A stretch of 64,000 nucleotides of DNA from JBAVOR01 sp049692255 (GTDB taxonomy: Bacteria; Babelota; Babeliae; Babelales; JACPOV01): positions 1 to 64,000 of the forward strand of contig JBAVOR010000031.1 in assembly GCA_049692255.1 (NCBI GenBank), read 5' to 3'. Positions 10,801 to 22,305 of the stretch are shown here, in pieces. The notes under the pieces are model-generated. The model saw nothing but the letters and a program-made list of their open reading frames with translations, searched no databases and had not been told where the DNA came from. The position numbers and the translations under genes were made by a program. The first letter of the stretch is position 1, and every line of letters begins with the position of its first letter.

Positions 10801-11697
10801 CTGAAGCCATTTGTAATGCGTAGCACCGTCCCACTTTAAATCAGCTATGGTGATAGCGTTCTTCGCAATCCCCGTTTTCAATAACTCTATTGTTCCATCC
10901 ATCACTACTTTTCTATCAAGACACATTAAAAGCGTTCTCTTTTCTTGTTCTTCTTGCGCTATAGAAGAATCATTGAGCCCATACGCATCTTTCAATTGTT
11001 TAGTTTCTTGTTGCGATTCAGCTTCAAATGCTTTTCTTGTTTGATACCTGTCTAATATCTTTTGTATCCATGATTTCCATTCTTCAGGTAAGAGATTATG
11101 CGAACTATTCCCATGGTAGTTTTCGCTCGATGATTGATACTGAGAAAGATATAACCCTAAAAGGTTATATTCTAATGCTCTTTTCAAAAAACCATCGTCA
11201 TTAAACTCGTGGGCATAATATGCATATGCCCGTGCTGCTTTTTGTATATCCTGAAAATCAACATTCACTGTCGTTGTTATTACCTGTGTATTTTCATCGT
11301 GCACGTCATAGTAATCATCATACACTCTTGAATCAAGTACAAGAAGCGGAGAGTCTGTTTCGTGTAATTCTTGACACGTTTGCTGATCAATAAAACCACC
11401 TTGTGGTGCCCAAAAAATACTCTTTTTCTGCTCTTCAGACTCATTCGCATAGCTTTTTTTTCCCACTACCCACTGCCACTTCGCCCATTTTTTCATGTAT
11501 GTATTTAAATCTCTATATACATTAATAGGCAGTCCGTCTTTAGTAATCACTGGACAATACAATGCAAGCATATTACCTTGCCTCTTCCTGTTGTTCCATG
11601 TTATAGCTTTCTGCACATGCTCGGCAGCAGGTAATGCCTGGTACAGTCCTATAAACAATACAAATATAAAGAAGCAAATGGGAATTTTTTTATTCAT
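7855..11697 (-). CDS. Very large secreted helical protein, unknown
   Basis: The product is 1280 residues and not recognised. Residues 1-25 form a signal peptide (MNKKIPICFFIFVLFIGLYQ, then ALPAAEH). The rest is predicted almost entirely helical and highly charged, with regularly spaced aromatic and leucine residues reminiscent of TPR/HEAT-like solenoids, though no repeat register is convincing by eye. Near residue 450 is a run of nine lysines encoded by an A-rich tract on the coding strand (T-rich on the plus strand, around 10325-10355), a possible slippage site. I see no clear ribosome binding site before the ATG. It shares its stop region with dcd. It could be a periplasmic scaffold or an exported host-directed protein. 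Confidence 0.8.
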   Translation of the reverse strand: MNKKIPICFFIFVLFIGLYQALPAAEHVQKAITWNNRKRQGNMLALYCPVITKDGLPINVYRDLNTYMKKWAKWQWVVGKKSYANESEEQKKSIFWAPQGGFIDQQTCQELHETDSPLLVLDSRVYDDYYDVHDENTQVITTTVNVDFQDIQKAARAYAYYAHEFNDDGFLKRALEYNLLGLYLSQYQSSSENYHGNSSHNLLPEEWKSWIQKILDRYQTRKAFEAESQQETKQLKDAYGLNDSSIAQEEQEKRTLLMCLDRKVVMDGTIELLKTGIAKNAITIADLKWDGATHYKWLQASYAQTLQCERRGEKEKFLINYDFLRTPLLSYGDVTHKRAIFNCAPEAIGEMVLRTHMLADWLPALDLHDERVQKWVLYQLKESSAREIPSLTDDLSKDQQKIIAYILDTLDLSGSLSDSKAIAPLLSLLPKLLPQNSAENTNAIALHEKAKKKKKKKKSAMLAIKQKGVDLSLNNEQKGRLGDLLCWYVKNDQKKNAVDLLEALMQKQFMFASSAVQERIDIDSLMALCQWSQENKFVADATLITVLFDILEKEKLSIAHDVHVEAGARYARNALKAHTFASDDSSFPLTASVTAQKLQVAAFVTAFRNKDAKQMWEVMQEGMLVGKHRVDIAQMLFAVLCENPVFSEKEHALWGCLYQVGKEHPDFAWELVRSLDSEKKEVRLQEFLVEIKQSTSMAPLLPFIAFFREHVSDELSKETVQTCRQSENISQQCTSYLALLEQARDITLPFDERITVLNHLKDLLFAPVDSKDTSVAILRNCAIRELQYITSGKRTSVLENAEGNKAPVFHLYGIWSYIEFLAHEGIRIKEFGDIDKAREHIIALYEVLQDTCDFFGKSLGNTITTDQQLRALVAQAHKKIDQVELMINGSDELHSHDEVNYWRSVYYWKKATHPFLCSTMSNKEKEQAANMATSYANRSIEYLQEEIKLLQKQEHQQQLPVEALKQMQIRLLRHKAHRVDIEAISALDLFVTNGTRKKTMRVQDSSKVKEILDRLIPFSPFSQSINALAQSYRYYVSSATWANTQALLKTEKKKALHQLLIERGLSEGYGDDKQWYKPLFTYIAEQSRCAYGDITVSDIFNVVLTQCKKIRELNNGYSYDADTRKQCTTVLSVLGDSLDKESIEHAQINLLASYYRYLDAQIRFANDVNGRNQEYAFLEQVWQELATIQRDKVTQKIYFADEPLRKELYCLIASAIELKMTTYLERNQGTLSLEMYNTLQEESEILSLFAADIRDDFRAIKETRISEIVALIEQRKPVRS

Positions 11698-11869
11698 CTG
11701 TATTTATGGGTAATTCTGGTGGTTTATTCATACTAGAACGCTAAAATTTATTTTCAAATATACCCCAAGCGAAAAAATTGTCTATGAATAGTATTGCGAT
11801 AATGCGTAACAATCGGTTACTTTGATAATGAAGCGAGCAGAGACGTCTATAAAAAAAAGAGAGGTTGAT

Positions 11870-12313
11870 ATGAAGTTGTCAAAAAATTCACTCATACTTA
11901 TTGCATGTATGGCAGTAAGTCAGCTGCATGCAAAAACTATTAACTACAAGTTTACGATTGTTAATAACACAGATATTGCTATTCAAGTAACTTTGATTGC
12001 TGACATAGAAGTTGCTCCCAATGCTTCCATTGATTTACTCAATAATGGATTAATCGCAGCACATCAAACAGTACTATTTAACGGTTCTTCAGCACCGAAG
12101 ACAGCCTTCGTCTCTAATAAGATAAGAGCTACGAGGATAACAATAAAAGACCCTAACAATACACAAGCGCAAGCCACAACAGTTAAATCTAATATCCCAG
12201 TAACTGATATGGGAAACAATATCTACTCATTCGATATTGCAGCACCCCTCACTATCACCGCTGAAAAACTCCCGCCGTTGCTTCCATCATTAATAGAAAA
12301 GAAAATAATTTAA
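11870..12313 (+). CDS. Small secreted beta-rich protein A
   Basis: The 147-residue product starts at the ATG preceded by GAGAGG; an in-frame ATG 16 codons upstream has no such site and would bury the signal peptide. Residues 1-20 are a signal peptide ending in QLHA. The mature protein alternates beta-prone segments such as YKFTIVNNTDIAIQVTLIA. The pattern of T-I-V-N-N-T followed by a short strand recurs in the next gene and in the protein at 38973-39356, so these look like small paralogous beta-sandwich proteins. No catalytic motif is visible. It precedes protein B by 17 bases, so they probably form an operon. Confidence 0.75.
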   Translation: MKLSKNSLILIACMAVSQLHAKTINYKFTIVNNTDIAIQVTLIADIEVAPNASIDLLNNGLIAAHQTVLFNGSSAPKTAFVSNKIRATRITIKDPNNTQAQATTVKSNIPVTDMGNNIYSFDIAAPLTITAEKLPPLLPSLIEKKII

Positions 12314-12330
12314 TTAAGGAGAAATTCTGC

Positions 12331-12729
12331 ATGAATCATATGTATGTGATTTTAATAGGCATTCTTTGTGTTGCAAGCAATACTTTTGCCACAGACCAAT
12401 GCATAACAACAGTAAACGTGATCAATCAAACAAATAATACTATTAATATCAAACTTTCACTCTCAACGGATCCGGCATCGAAAACAGATACTCAACAAGA
12501 AAATAATATTTTGGCCGGACAGGCAGTCTCCATATCGCTTGCAACTTCCAAATTTTGTGGTGGTGTTGCACTTTTGGCACAATATGCACAACAAGATAAT
12601 GCTGAATGGATGGTAATTAAATGGATGGATCGCAAACAAAAAAATGCAACAGTTGAAACCCTCGCCCCTGTAACCATTGCACAAGATACGACAGACACAA
12701 AGCCACGGTATGTTTTTTCTGCTCAGTAA
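12331..12729 (+). CDS. Small secreted beta-rich protein B
   Basis: This 132-residue protein follows protein A at 17 bases with a strong TAAGGAGA site before its ATG. The first 20 residues are a signal peptide ending in NTFA. The mature part begins with ITTVNVINQTNNTINIKLSL, the same strand-NxT-strand layout as protein A. It has two cysteines (near residues 23 and 70) that could form a disulfide in the periplasm or outside the cell. Function unknown. It ends 30 bases before the rRNA terminator hairpin, which is symmetric enough to stop this transcript as well. Confidence 0.72.
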   Translation: MNHMYVILIGILCVASNTFATDQCITTVNVINQTNNTINIKLSLSTDPASKTDTQQENNILAGQAVSISLATSKFCGGVALLAQYAQQDNAEWMVIKWMDRKQKNATVETLAPVTIAQDTTDTKPRYVFSAQ

Positions 12730-12758
12730 TACAAAAAATACACCAATGATTGATAAAA

Positions 12759-12790
12759 AGAAAGCCCCGAGATTTCTCTCGAGGCTTTCT
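12759..12790 (-). terminator. rRNA operon terminator
   Basis: On the minus strand a 13-bp stem (AGAAAGCCTCGAG with CTCGGGGCTTTCT, one G-U pair) closes a 6-base loop and is followed by a run of five T residues. It lies 10 bases past the 5S gene, the expected place for the end of the rRNA transcript. The stem may also serve the convergent secreted-protein genes. Confidence 0.9.
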
Positions 12791-12799
12791 AATTTTAAT

Positions 12800-12913
<114 letters not shown>

Positions 12914-12932
12914 AAATTTTTAAAAGTTATTC

Positions 12933-12963
12933 AAAATTTTTCTTGTGATCGTATGATTTAGAC
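12933..12963 (-). other. 23S precursor stem, 3' arm
   Basis: This 31-base segment in the 23S-5S spacer is complementary to 16084-16120 in the tRNA-Ala-23S spacer: 13 bp (GTATGATTTAGAC side) plus about 16 bp with one mismatch, separated by an 8-base bulge on the upstream arm. A second perfect 13-bp pairing (13012-13024 with 16029-16041) closes directly on 23S. Such long-range stems are substrates for RNase III-type maturation of 23S rRNA. The pairing is seen directly; the processing role is inferred. Confidence 0.8.
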
Positions 12964-13017
12964 ATCCGCATCGTGCACTGTTACATGCAATCGGGATATA
13001 CATTAGTTTTTAATTCG

Positions 13018-16036
<3,019 letters not shown>

Positions 16037-16240
16037 GAATTTTGTAATTTTTCAGTGAAAATTCCCGATTATTATTTCAAGACGTCTAAATCATACATTT
16101 CAAAGATCACAAGAAATTTTTATTCTTTTTTAATCTTACGTACAAAACCCATATTCGATAAACTTGTTCTTCATGTCGCCCCACTACGCTGCTTTGCAAC
16201 TACGAAGGAAACAGTCCATGATAACACTCATCTCAGTCCG

Positions 16241-16267
16241 CCATACGAAGCTTTTAGCAAAGTATGG
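16241..16267 (-). repeat. Palindrome at the tRNA-Ala 3' end
   Basis: This 27-base inverted repeat starts on the minus strand with the CCA of tRNA-Ala: CCATAC pairs with GTATGG, and inner GCT pairs with AGC. It is the shortest clear case of the tRNA-trailer palindromes found after the other tRNA genes in this window. Confidence 0.8.
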
Positions 16268-16340
16268 TGGAGATGAGCGGATTCGAACCGCTGACCTTCC
16301 GCGTGCAAAACGGACGCTCTACCAACTGAGCTACATCCCC
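16265..16340 (-). tRNA. tRNA-Ala (UGC)
   Basis: The cloverleaf is complete. The acceptor arm GGGGATG pairs with CATCTCC (one G-U), then A and an encoded CCA. The anticodon loop TTTGCAC gives UGC, and the T loop is TTCGAAT. It lies between tRNA-Ile and 23S in the rRNA operon, the classical arrangement. Confidence 0.97.
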
Positions 16341-16443
16341 ATTATTTTACACTCAGTTATTAAGGGGAAGTCAAATTGCATAATTTTTAACATTTACTAT
16401 ACCCGCCATTAATAACGTGTACGCGTCAACTACTTTTTTTACC

Positions 16444-16475
16444 CACACAGATTAGTTATTTAACCATAAATCTGG
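16444..16475 (-). repeat. Inverted repeat at the tRNA-Ile 3' end
   Basis: Starting within the CCA of tRNA-Ile, CAGATT pairs with AATCTG around a 15-base loop that can pair internally (TTTA with TAAA). The outer CC and GG add further pairs with a small bulge. It occupies the same position as the trailer palindromes of the other tRNAs but its sequence is unrelated. Confidence 0.5.
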
Positions 16476-16549
16476 TGGGCCTAAGTCGAGTTGAACGACT
16501 GACCTCCCCGTTATCAACAGGGCGCTCTAACCACCTGAGCTATAGGCCC
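16473..16549 (-). tRNA. tRNA-Ile (GAU)
   Basis: The 77-base cloverleaf has acceptor arm GGGCCTA pairing with TAGGCCC, discriminator A and an encoded CCA. The anticodon loop TTGATAA gives GAU. It is the first tRNA of the 16S-23S spacer. Confidence 0.97.
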
Positions 16550-16626
16550 ATAGCGTATCGAATCAAAAATAAGAAATTAGCTGCTTACAAGTCCGTGCAA
16601 AACTTTTTCAATTAGCACACCTAAAA

Positions 16627-16646
16627 GAAGACATCTTTCGATGTCT
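16627..16646 (-). other. Spacer hairpin after 16S
   Basis: A perfect 8-bp hairpin (AAGACATC, loop TTTC, GATGTCTT) lies about 20 bases past the 16S 3' end, in the 16S-tRNA-Ile spacer. It is probably part of 16S precursor folding. There is no T-run strong enough to call it a terminator. Confidence 0.5.
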
Positions 16647-16663
16647 TGGATTATTCTCCCTCG

Positions 16664-18206
<1,543 letters not shown>

Positions 18207-18365
18207 GAATTTATTATGAAAAGCTTGTCACAAGACTTGTAAGCAAATTTTTTGGGTTTCATACATTTCAAAGAAACTATAATTTTTTCTTTAATCGCGA
18301 CTACCGTTTTTCGGTGTCGCTTGCGTCGTCGTTTGTTTCAACGTCTTTCATTAAAGACAAGAGTA
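18207..18365 (-). other. rRNA operon leader
   Basis: This stretch of about 160 bases between promoter and 16S has no gene. It contains the upstream arm of the 16S precursor stem (18234-18245), a bulged hairpin around CGACTACCG/CGGTGTCG (18297-18320) and a short hairpin with arms GTCTTT and AAAGAC near 18343-18358. Confidence 0.6.
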
Positions 18366-18393
18366 ATTATACAGGTATCTGCACCCAAGTCAA
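18366..18393 (-). promoter_or_regulatory. rRNA operon promoter
   Basis: Read on the minus strand, TTGACT (18393-18388) and TATAAT (18371-18366) are separated by 16 bases, a near-consensus sigma-70 promoter about 160 bases before 16S. Upstream of it (18394-18435) are phased A and T tracts typical of an UP element, as expected for a strong rRNA promoter. Confidence 0.88.
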
Positions 18394-18571
18394 CACTTTT
18401 TATGCATTTTTTTAAACATTTTTTAACTTTTTTTCTCAAGAATACTCACTCTTTACGATAACAACCGATCTGATGCTTGTTTGCATGCGCTCATATTTTT
18501 TCAAAAAAAGAACAAAAAGTGGTGTTTCCAGGGTAATTTTACGCTTTTTTATGCGATTTTTTTGATTTTTT

Positions 18572-19141
18572 TTATACAAGTAGTTGCGCAATGAGAGAAA
18601 CTAACTGTTCGGTCATCGTCTCCAGAGTACCAGGGGTAATTCTATGGGTAAAAAGCTGGGGGTCACTCAGCAGTACAGACTCCTGTTTTACTGCTGCTAA
18701 GCGCGTCTGCATCTGGCTTTCAGGTTCGGTAGCACGAACACGCAAGCGATTTTCGAGTTCAGCTGCATCTGGCGGCAGCAATGCGATAGCATACACATGG
18801 GGGTAGCGCGCGCGTATTGCCTGTGCTCCCTGCACATCAAGAATAGCAATACCAGAAACTCCTTGCTCAACCTCCTGCAGTGCCGTCACAGGAGTACCAT
18901 AATAATGGCCATACACAGACGCCCATTCCATGAATAGTTGCGCTGCAATCATACCATCAAAGATCTCTTTTGATACAAAATAGTAATCAACCCCATGAAC
19001 CTCTTTGGCCCGCGGTGCGCGGGTGGTGTAGGTTACCACGCGCTTGATAGCGTAGTTAGGTTGCAATTGTGCAATTGTGCGTTCAACAATAGTTGTTTTG
19101 CCAGCACCAGATGGGGCAGAGATAATAAAAAAATGGGCCAT
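18572..19141 (-). CDS. gmk: Guanylate kinase
   Basis: The enzyme phosphorylates GMP to GDP with ATP. The P-loop SAPSGAGKTT is at residues 8-17; the GMP-binding region includes YTTRAPRAKEVHGVDYYFV. The 189 residues are close to the usual 190-210. A longer reading frame extends 29 codons upstream, but it would overlap the preceding gene and start before any family sequence. The ATG at 19141 lies one base after that gene's stop codon, so translation is probably coupled. It is the last gene of an operon otherwise made of secreted helical proteins. Confidence 0.95.
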   Translation of the reverse strand: MAHFFIISAPSGAGKTTIVERTIAQLQPNYAIKRVVTYTTRAPRAKEVHGVDYYFVSKEIFDGMIAAQLFMEWASVYGHYYGTPVTALQEVEQGVSGIAILDVQGAQAIRARYPHVYAIALLPPDAAELENRLRVRATEPESQMQTRLAAVKQESVLLSDPQLFTHRITPGTLETMTEQLVSLIAQLLV

Positions 19142-19142
19142 G

Positions 19143-20288
19143 TTATTTCTTTTTAGTTTCTTCTGCTTCTTGAATTTTATTTTCCAGACCGATGTTCCCC
19201 TTAAAAAGTGTTTTTTGCATGCCAGCAAGTGCTCTAGCAGCCACTTTTTCTTTCAATTGAGTAACCTTTCTAAACTCAGGAGAATTCTCCTTATTATTAT
19301 TCCGTAATCGATTATCTAATGTTGATAGCAAACTTGATAATCTGAGATTAAGCTCTTTCCATGTTTCATACTCTTCACGCGATATTGCTTTTTGTTTATT
19401 TAATAAGGTATATAACTTTTCCTCTTGATTATATAGTTTGGCAAAAGCACTCTGGTCACTTTCATTTGCGTCAACATTCAAGAGCGGTAGTAGATCGTCA
19501 AATGTTCCTAGCAGACGCGATTCTGCCTTGAACACCATTTCCCGATATAAAGCAGAATTTTCTGAAACAATACGCTGATTCTTTTGCTCCTTACCTGTTT
19601 CCTGCAAAGCCAATTGCTTGTCCATCTCCTTTTTAATTGATTGCACTAACAGCTGAATCTCCTGTCTTCTCTCTTCGCTTGGCGATGGCATTGCTTGCGA
19701 GGGACGTCTCATTTCCAACTGACTACTAGCAGGGATTTTAAATACTGGCTCTTCTCCCTCTGATCCTTTTTCTGGGTTTACTTCTGTGATACCGACATCA
19801 GGAGGGTATATTAATTCTTCTGGTTTTTTCTTTTCTACTTCCGGTATAAATTGTAAAGCATTTCTAAGCTGATCAATTTCATAGAGTTGCTCTTGTAATT
19901 TCTCCATCCGTTTTGCTATGGTGGTTTTCTGTCCTTGCTGAATAATTTCTCCTGATTCAGGATCTACGACATCGTGTGAAATTAATAATTTTTCTCCTTT
20001 TGCAACGCCTTGCTTCGCTTTCTTTAATTCTTGTTCTTTTTGCTCAAATAAATTATTTAATTTTGCACCAGTAGATCCGCCTTCTGTAAATAACAATTGA
20101 TTTTCATACCGTTTTAGCCCCGCTTCATAATCAGCTTTCAACTCAGCGCGTTTTATTTCATCTATCGGGCGCTTAACATCATAAGCTATCTCAAAAATAT
20201 TTGGCTTTGGCTTTTTCAATATCTCCGCACCAAATACCACCGGCGCATACCACATTGCCATCAACACAATGGTTAACATATACTTCAC
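19143..20288 (-). CDS. Secreted helical family protein (member 1)
   Basis: I choose the GTG start at 20288 because AAGGAGAG lies seven bases before it, giving 381 residues. An N-terminal signal peptide (MLTIVLMAMWYAPVVFGAE region) precedes a coiled-coil-rich charged protein. The N-terminal module (ADYEAGLKRYENQLLF, then a run of helices ending LRNALQFIPE) matches those of the neighbours at 20318, 21727 and 22302. Near residues 290-365 is one copy of the family's helical repeat (SAFAKLYNQEEKLYTLL, then ISREEYETWKELNLRLSSLL). The protein is probably periplasmic or exported; function unknown. It sits in the secreted-family operon directly before gmk, 29 bases after the preceding member. Confidence 0.8.
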   Translation of the reverse strand: MKYMLTIVLMAMWYAPVVFGAEILKKPKPNIFEIAYDVKRPIDEIKRAELKADYEAGLKRYENQLLFTEGGSTGAKLNNLFEQKEQELKKAKQGVAKGEKLLISHDVVDPESGEIIQQGQKTTIAKRMEKLQEQLYEIDQLRNALQFIPEVEKKKPEELIYPPDVGITEVNPEKGSEGEEPVFKIPASSQLEMRRPSQAMPSPSEERRQEIQLLVQSIKKEMDKQLALQETGKEQKNQRIVSENSALYREMVFKAESRLLGTFDDLLPLLNVDANESDQSAFAKLYNQEEKLYTLLNKQKAISREEYETWKELNLRLSSLLSTLDNRLRNNNKENSPEFRKVTQLKEKVAARALAGMQKTLFKGNIGLENKIQEAEETKKK

Positions 20289-20317
20289 TAAAATTCTCTC
20301 CTTATATATTAGATACA

Positions 20318-21682
20318 TCATTTCTTTATTTTTTCTCTTATGCCACCCAGCGCACTTCTCCTAAGAACTAAATCGCTATTTATTTCCTGCAGCTTTTCAT
20401 GCGACCGCGGATATTTAGTTGTGTTTTTTACGGTTAAAAGCGCACTGGTTACTTGCATCAAATCAATATATGCATTTTTCAATACATCATACGCATTTTT
20501 CAATACATCATATTGTGTTCGCGCAACCTCGGTAAGCGTTTCTTTGCGTAACTCGTCATCTAAAACCTGAATTTTTTTATACAATTGATCGAATATTGAA
20601 TTTTCCATGGTAAGTTGGTTATACAGATCGCTATCATCCAATGGTGCTAATTGTGTATATAACGGCGTTTTTTGAGCAACAAACTTTTTATCTCCGCTTA
20701 CTAGCACTTTTGCGTCTTCTGTAACATTGTCTACAAGACTTGTTAATTGACTAGGTTCTGTTATTGGCAATTCTGATGCCTGCTCCATTGATTTTTCAAT
20801 TGTGGGTGTAAACTGCAGCTCTGATTTTTCGTGCTCGTGCCCAGACTCTGGTATCTTTTTCTGGAGCGTCTGCATGGTGCCATCATTAAACTCACGTCCC
20901 ATCTGCACCACTATATCACGCAACTGATTGTGCACAAAACCGGTGCGTCCATTCATCAAGTACAAAGTTACCGTTTTTAATTTATGCTGCGCTTCGAATA
21001 ACGTCTGGTACTGTTCTTGAGTAACAATATCACGTCGTTGTAATTCTGTTTTAAGCAATTGCACATTTTTATATACCTTATTAAACTGCGAATCTTCGTC
21101 GAAAAGCTCATTAAATAAATCTAGATCCTCCAGCTTACTTAACTGTAGGTATAGTGGCATCCCTTTGGGATCGACACCCGGAATTTTAAGCGACTTAGAA
21201 GTTGCTATGTTTTGTACAAGCCCATCTAGTTTTTCAGAACTCATTGTTGAAATTTTAGACTTGCTCGGTGCCACCAATTCTCCTTCAGATTCTTGTCCTT
21301 TCTTACGTTGCAATGTGGTAGCAATATTTTTCAGCCGCTTGAGATCATCCATCTGCTTTATTAAAACAAGTTGCCTCTTTTTTCTTTTCGATGCTTCAGT
21401 ACCAGTTTCACCAAGAGATTCGCTGTATTCTGTTTCTTTTTTTTGCAATAATTTTTCAACTTTATCTGAATCAGTTGTTGTATCTTGCATTTGTTTTAAC
21501 TCATCTGCATATTTTCTCATTCCCCATTTATACTTCCATTGCAACTTGAAGGTATCAATTTTATCGGCAATGCTCGAAAACCGTGCTCCTGGCCCTACTG
21601 TTCGCGCAGCAATTCCTTCAGCGCCAATTGCTGTTTGCACGAGTACAATTCCACTTAACAATAATGATACGATATATTGCAT
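20318..21682 (-). CDS. Secreted helical family protein (member 2)
   Basis: The product has 454 residues with a signal peptide (about MQYIVSLLLSGIVLVQTAIG) and a good AAGGAGAG site before the ATG. The N-terminal module contains WGMRKYADELKQ and ends LKRLKNIATTL. Two copies of the family repeat are visible: one beginning GMPLYLQLSKLEDLDLFNEL, the other beginning KTPLYTQLAPLDDSDLYNQL. Each is followed by KxYKxxQxLxxEL and an EQY/TQY helix. Inside the second copy, seven residues (YDVLKNA) are tandemly duplicated by a 21-bp direct repeat at 20472-20513, a recent slippage event. No enzyme motif is seen. Confidence 0.82.
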   Translation of the reverse strand: MQYIVSLLLSGIVLVQTAIGAEGIAARTVGPGARFSSIADKIDTFKLQWKYKWGMRKYADELKQMQDTTTDSDKVEKLLQKKETEYSESLGETGTEASKRKKRQLVLIKQMDDLKRLKNIATTLQRKKGQESEGELVAPSKSKISTMSSEKLDGLVQNIATSKSLKIPGVDPKGMPLYLQLSKLEDLDLFNELFDEDSQFNKVYKNVQLLKTELQRRDIVTQEQYQTLFEAQHKLKTVTLYLMNGRTGFVHNQLRDIVVQMGREFNDGTMQTLQKKIPESGHEHEKSELQFTPTIEKSMEQASELPITEPSQLTSLVDNVTEDAKVLVSGDKKFVAQKTPLYTQLAPLDDSDLYNQLTMENSIFDQLYKKIQVLDDELRKETLTEVARTQYDVLKNAYDVLKNAYIDLMQVTSALLTVKNTTKYPRSHEKLQEINSDLVLRRSALGGIREKIKK

Positions 21683-21726
21683 ACACTCTCCTTTGCTTAT
21701 TTATTACGCGCCGAAACAACGGATCG

Positions 21727-22305
21727 CTAAGCCACTGCGTGCTTCATTACAATTGTTTTGGCAATAACTTGGATGGGCATACTTTTCATTTGCTGATATG
21801 CCTCACTCTGCTTCATTATAAGGTTACCAAAAATGTTGCGCTTGAACTGATCTTGTACCGTTTCCATTGTTTGTGCTAACTGTTTTACTTCCTGCGGGTC
21901 ATCCTCAGAAACGAAATAGGTGCCAACCGGCTTTTGCAGTACCGTATTTGCATCAAGCAATTTCTGCAGTTCATTACTTTCTTTTATTAGTTTCCCTCTT
22001 CGCTTTTCCACATCTTGAGCTCTTCCAGAAAGCGCAGAGGGATCCTCTAATATCCTCTGCTTCTCCCGCTTCATCTGCTCAAGGGATCCAACATCTGGCA
22101 ACAAATTCCCTTCCACAGCATATTTCTTTAATCCTTTTTTATAATCAGCATCTAATTGGTCGTGTTCTTTTTGAGAAATAATTTTTTTGCTCGTATCAAT
22201 TGTGTAACTATCCTTAAAAATCTTCGGCTGGAATAACGAGAGCCCGTTCAGTGAATGCTCAGAGTAGGCAGTTGCTGCAACAAGAATAAGATTCGTTAAG
22301 TTCAT
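21727..22305 (-). CDS. Secreted helical family protein (member 3, short)
   Basis: The product has 192 residues. It closely parallels the first part of the upstream gene product: signal peptide, FQPKIFKDSY, ADYKKGLKKYA, LQKLLDANTVLQKPVG, then IMKQSEAYQQMKSMP where the first helical repeat should start. It then ends abruptly, so it looks like a C-terminally truncated paralogue. Its ATG overlaps the stop codon of the upstream gene (ATGA, 22302-22305), a sign of translational coupling. It may still work as a free N-terminal module or may be decaying. Confidence 0.75.
   Translation of the reverse strand: MNLTNLILVAATAYSEHSLNGLSLFQPKIFKDSYTIDTSKKIISQKEHDQLDADYKKGLKKYAVEGNLLPDVGSLEQMKREKQRILEDPSALSGRAQDVEKRRGKLIKESNELQKLLDANTVLQKPVGTYFVSEDDPQEVKQLAQTMETVQDQFKRNIFGNLIMKQSEAYQQMKSMPIQVIAKTIVMKHAVA

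Noticed and set aside
16627..16646. Terminator inside the rRNA operon
   Set aside because: The hairpin lacks a proper T-run and lies between 16S and tRNA-Ile, where termination would cut the operon.
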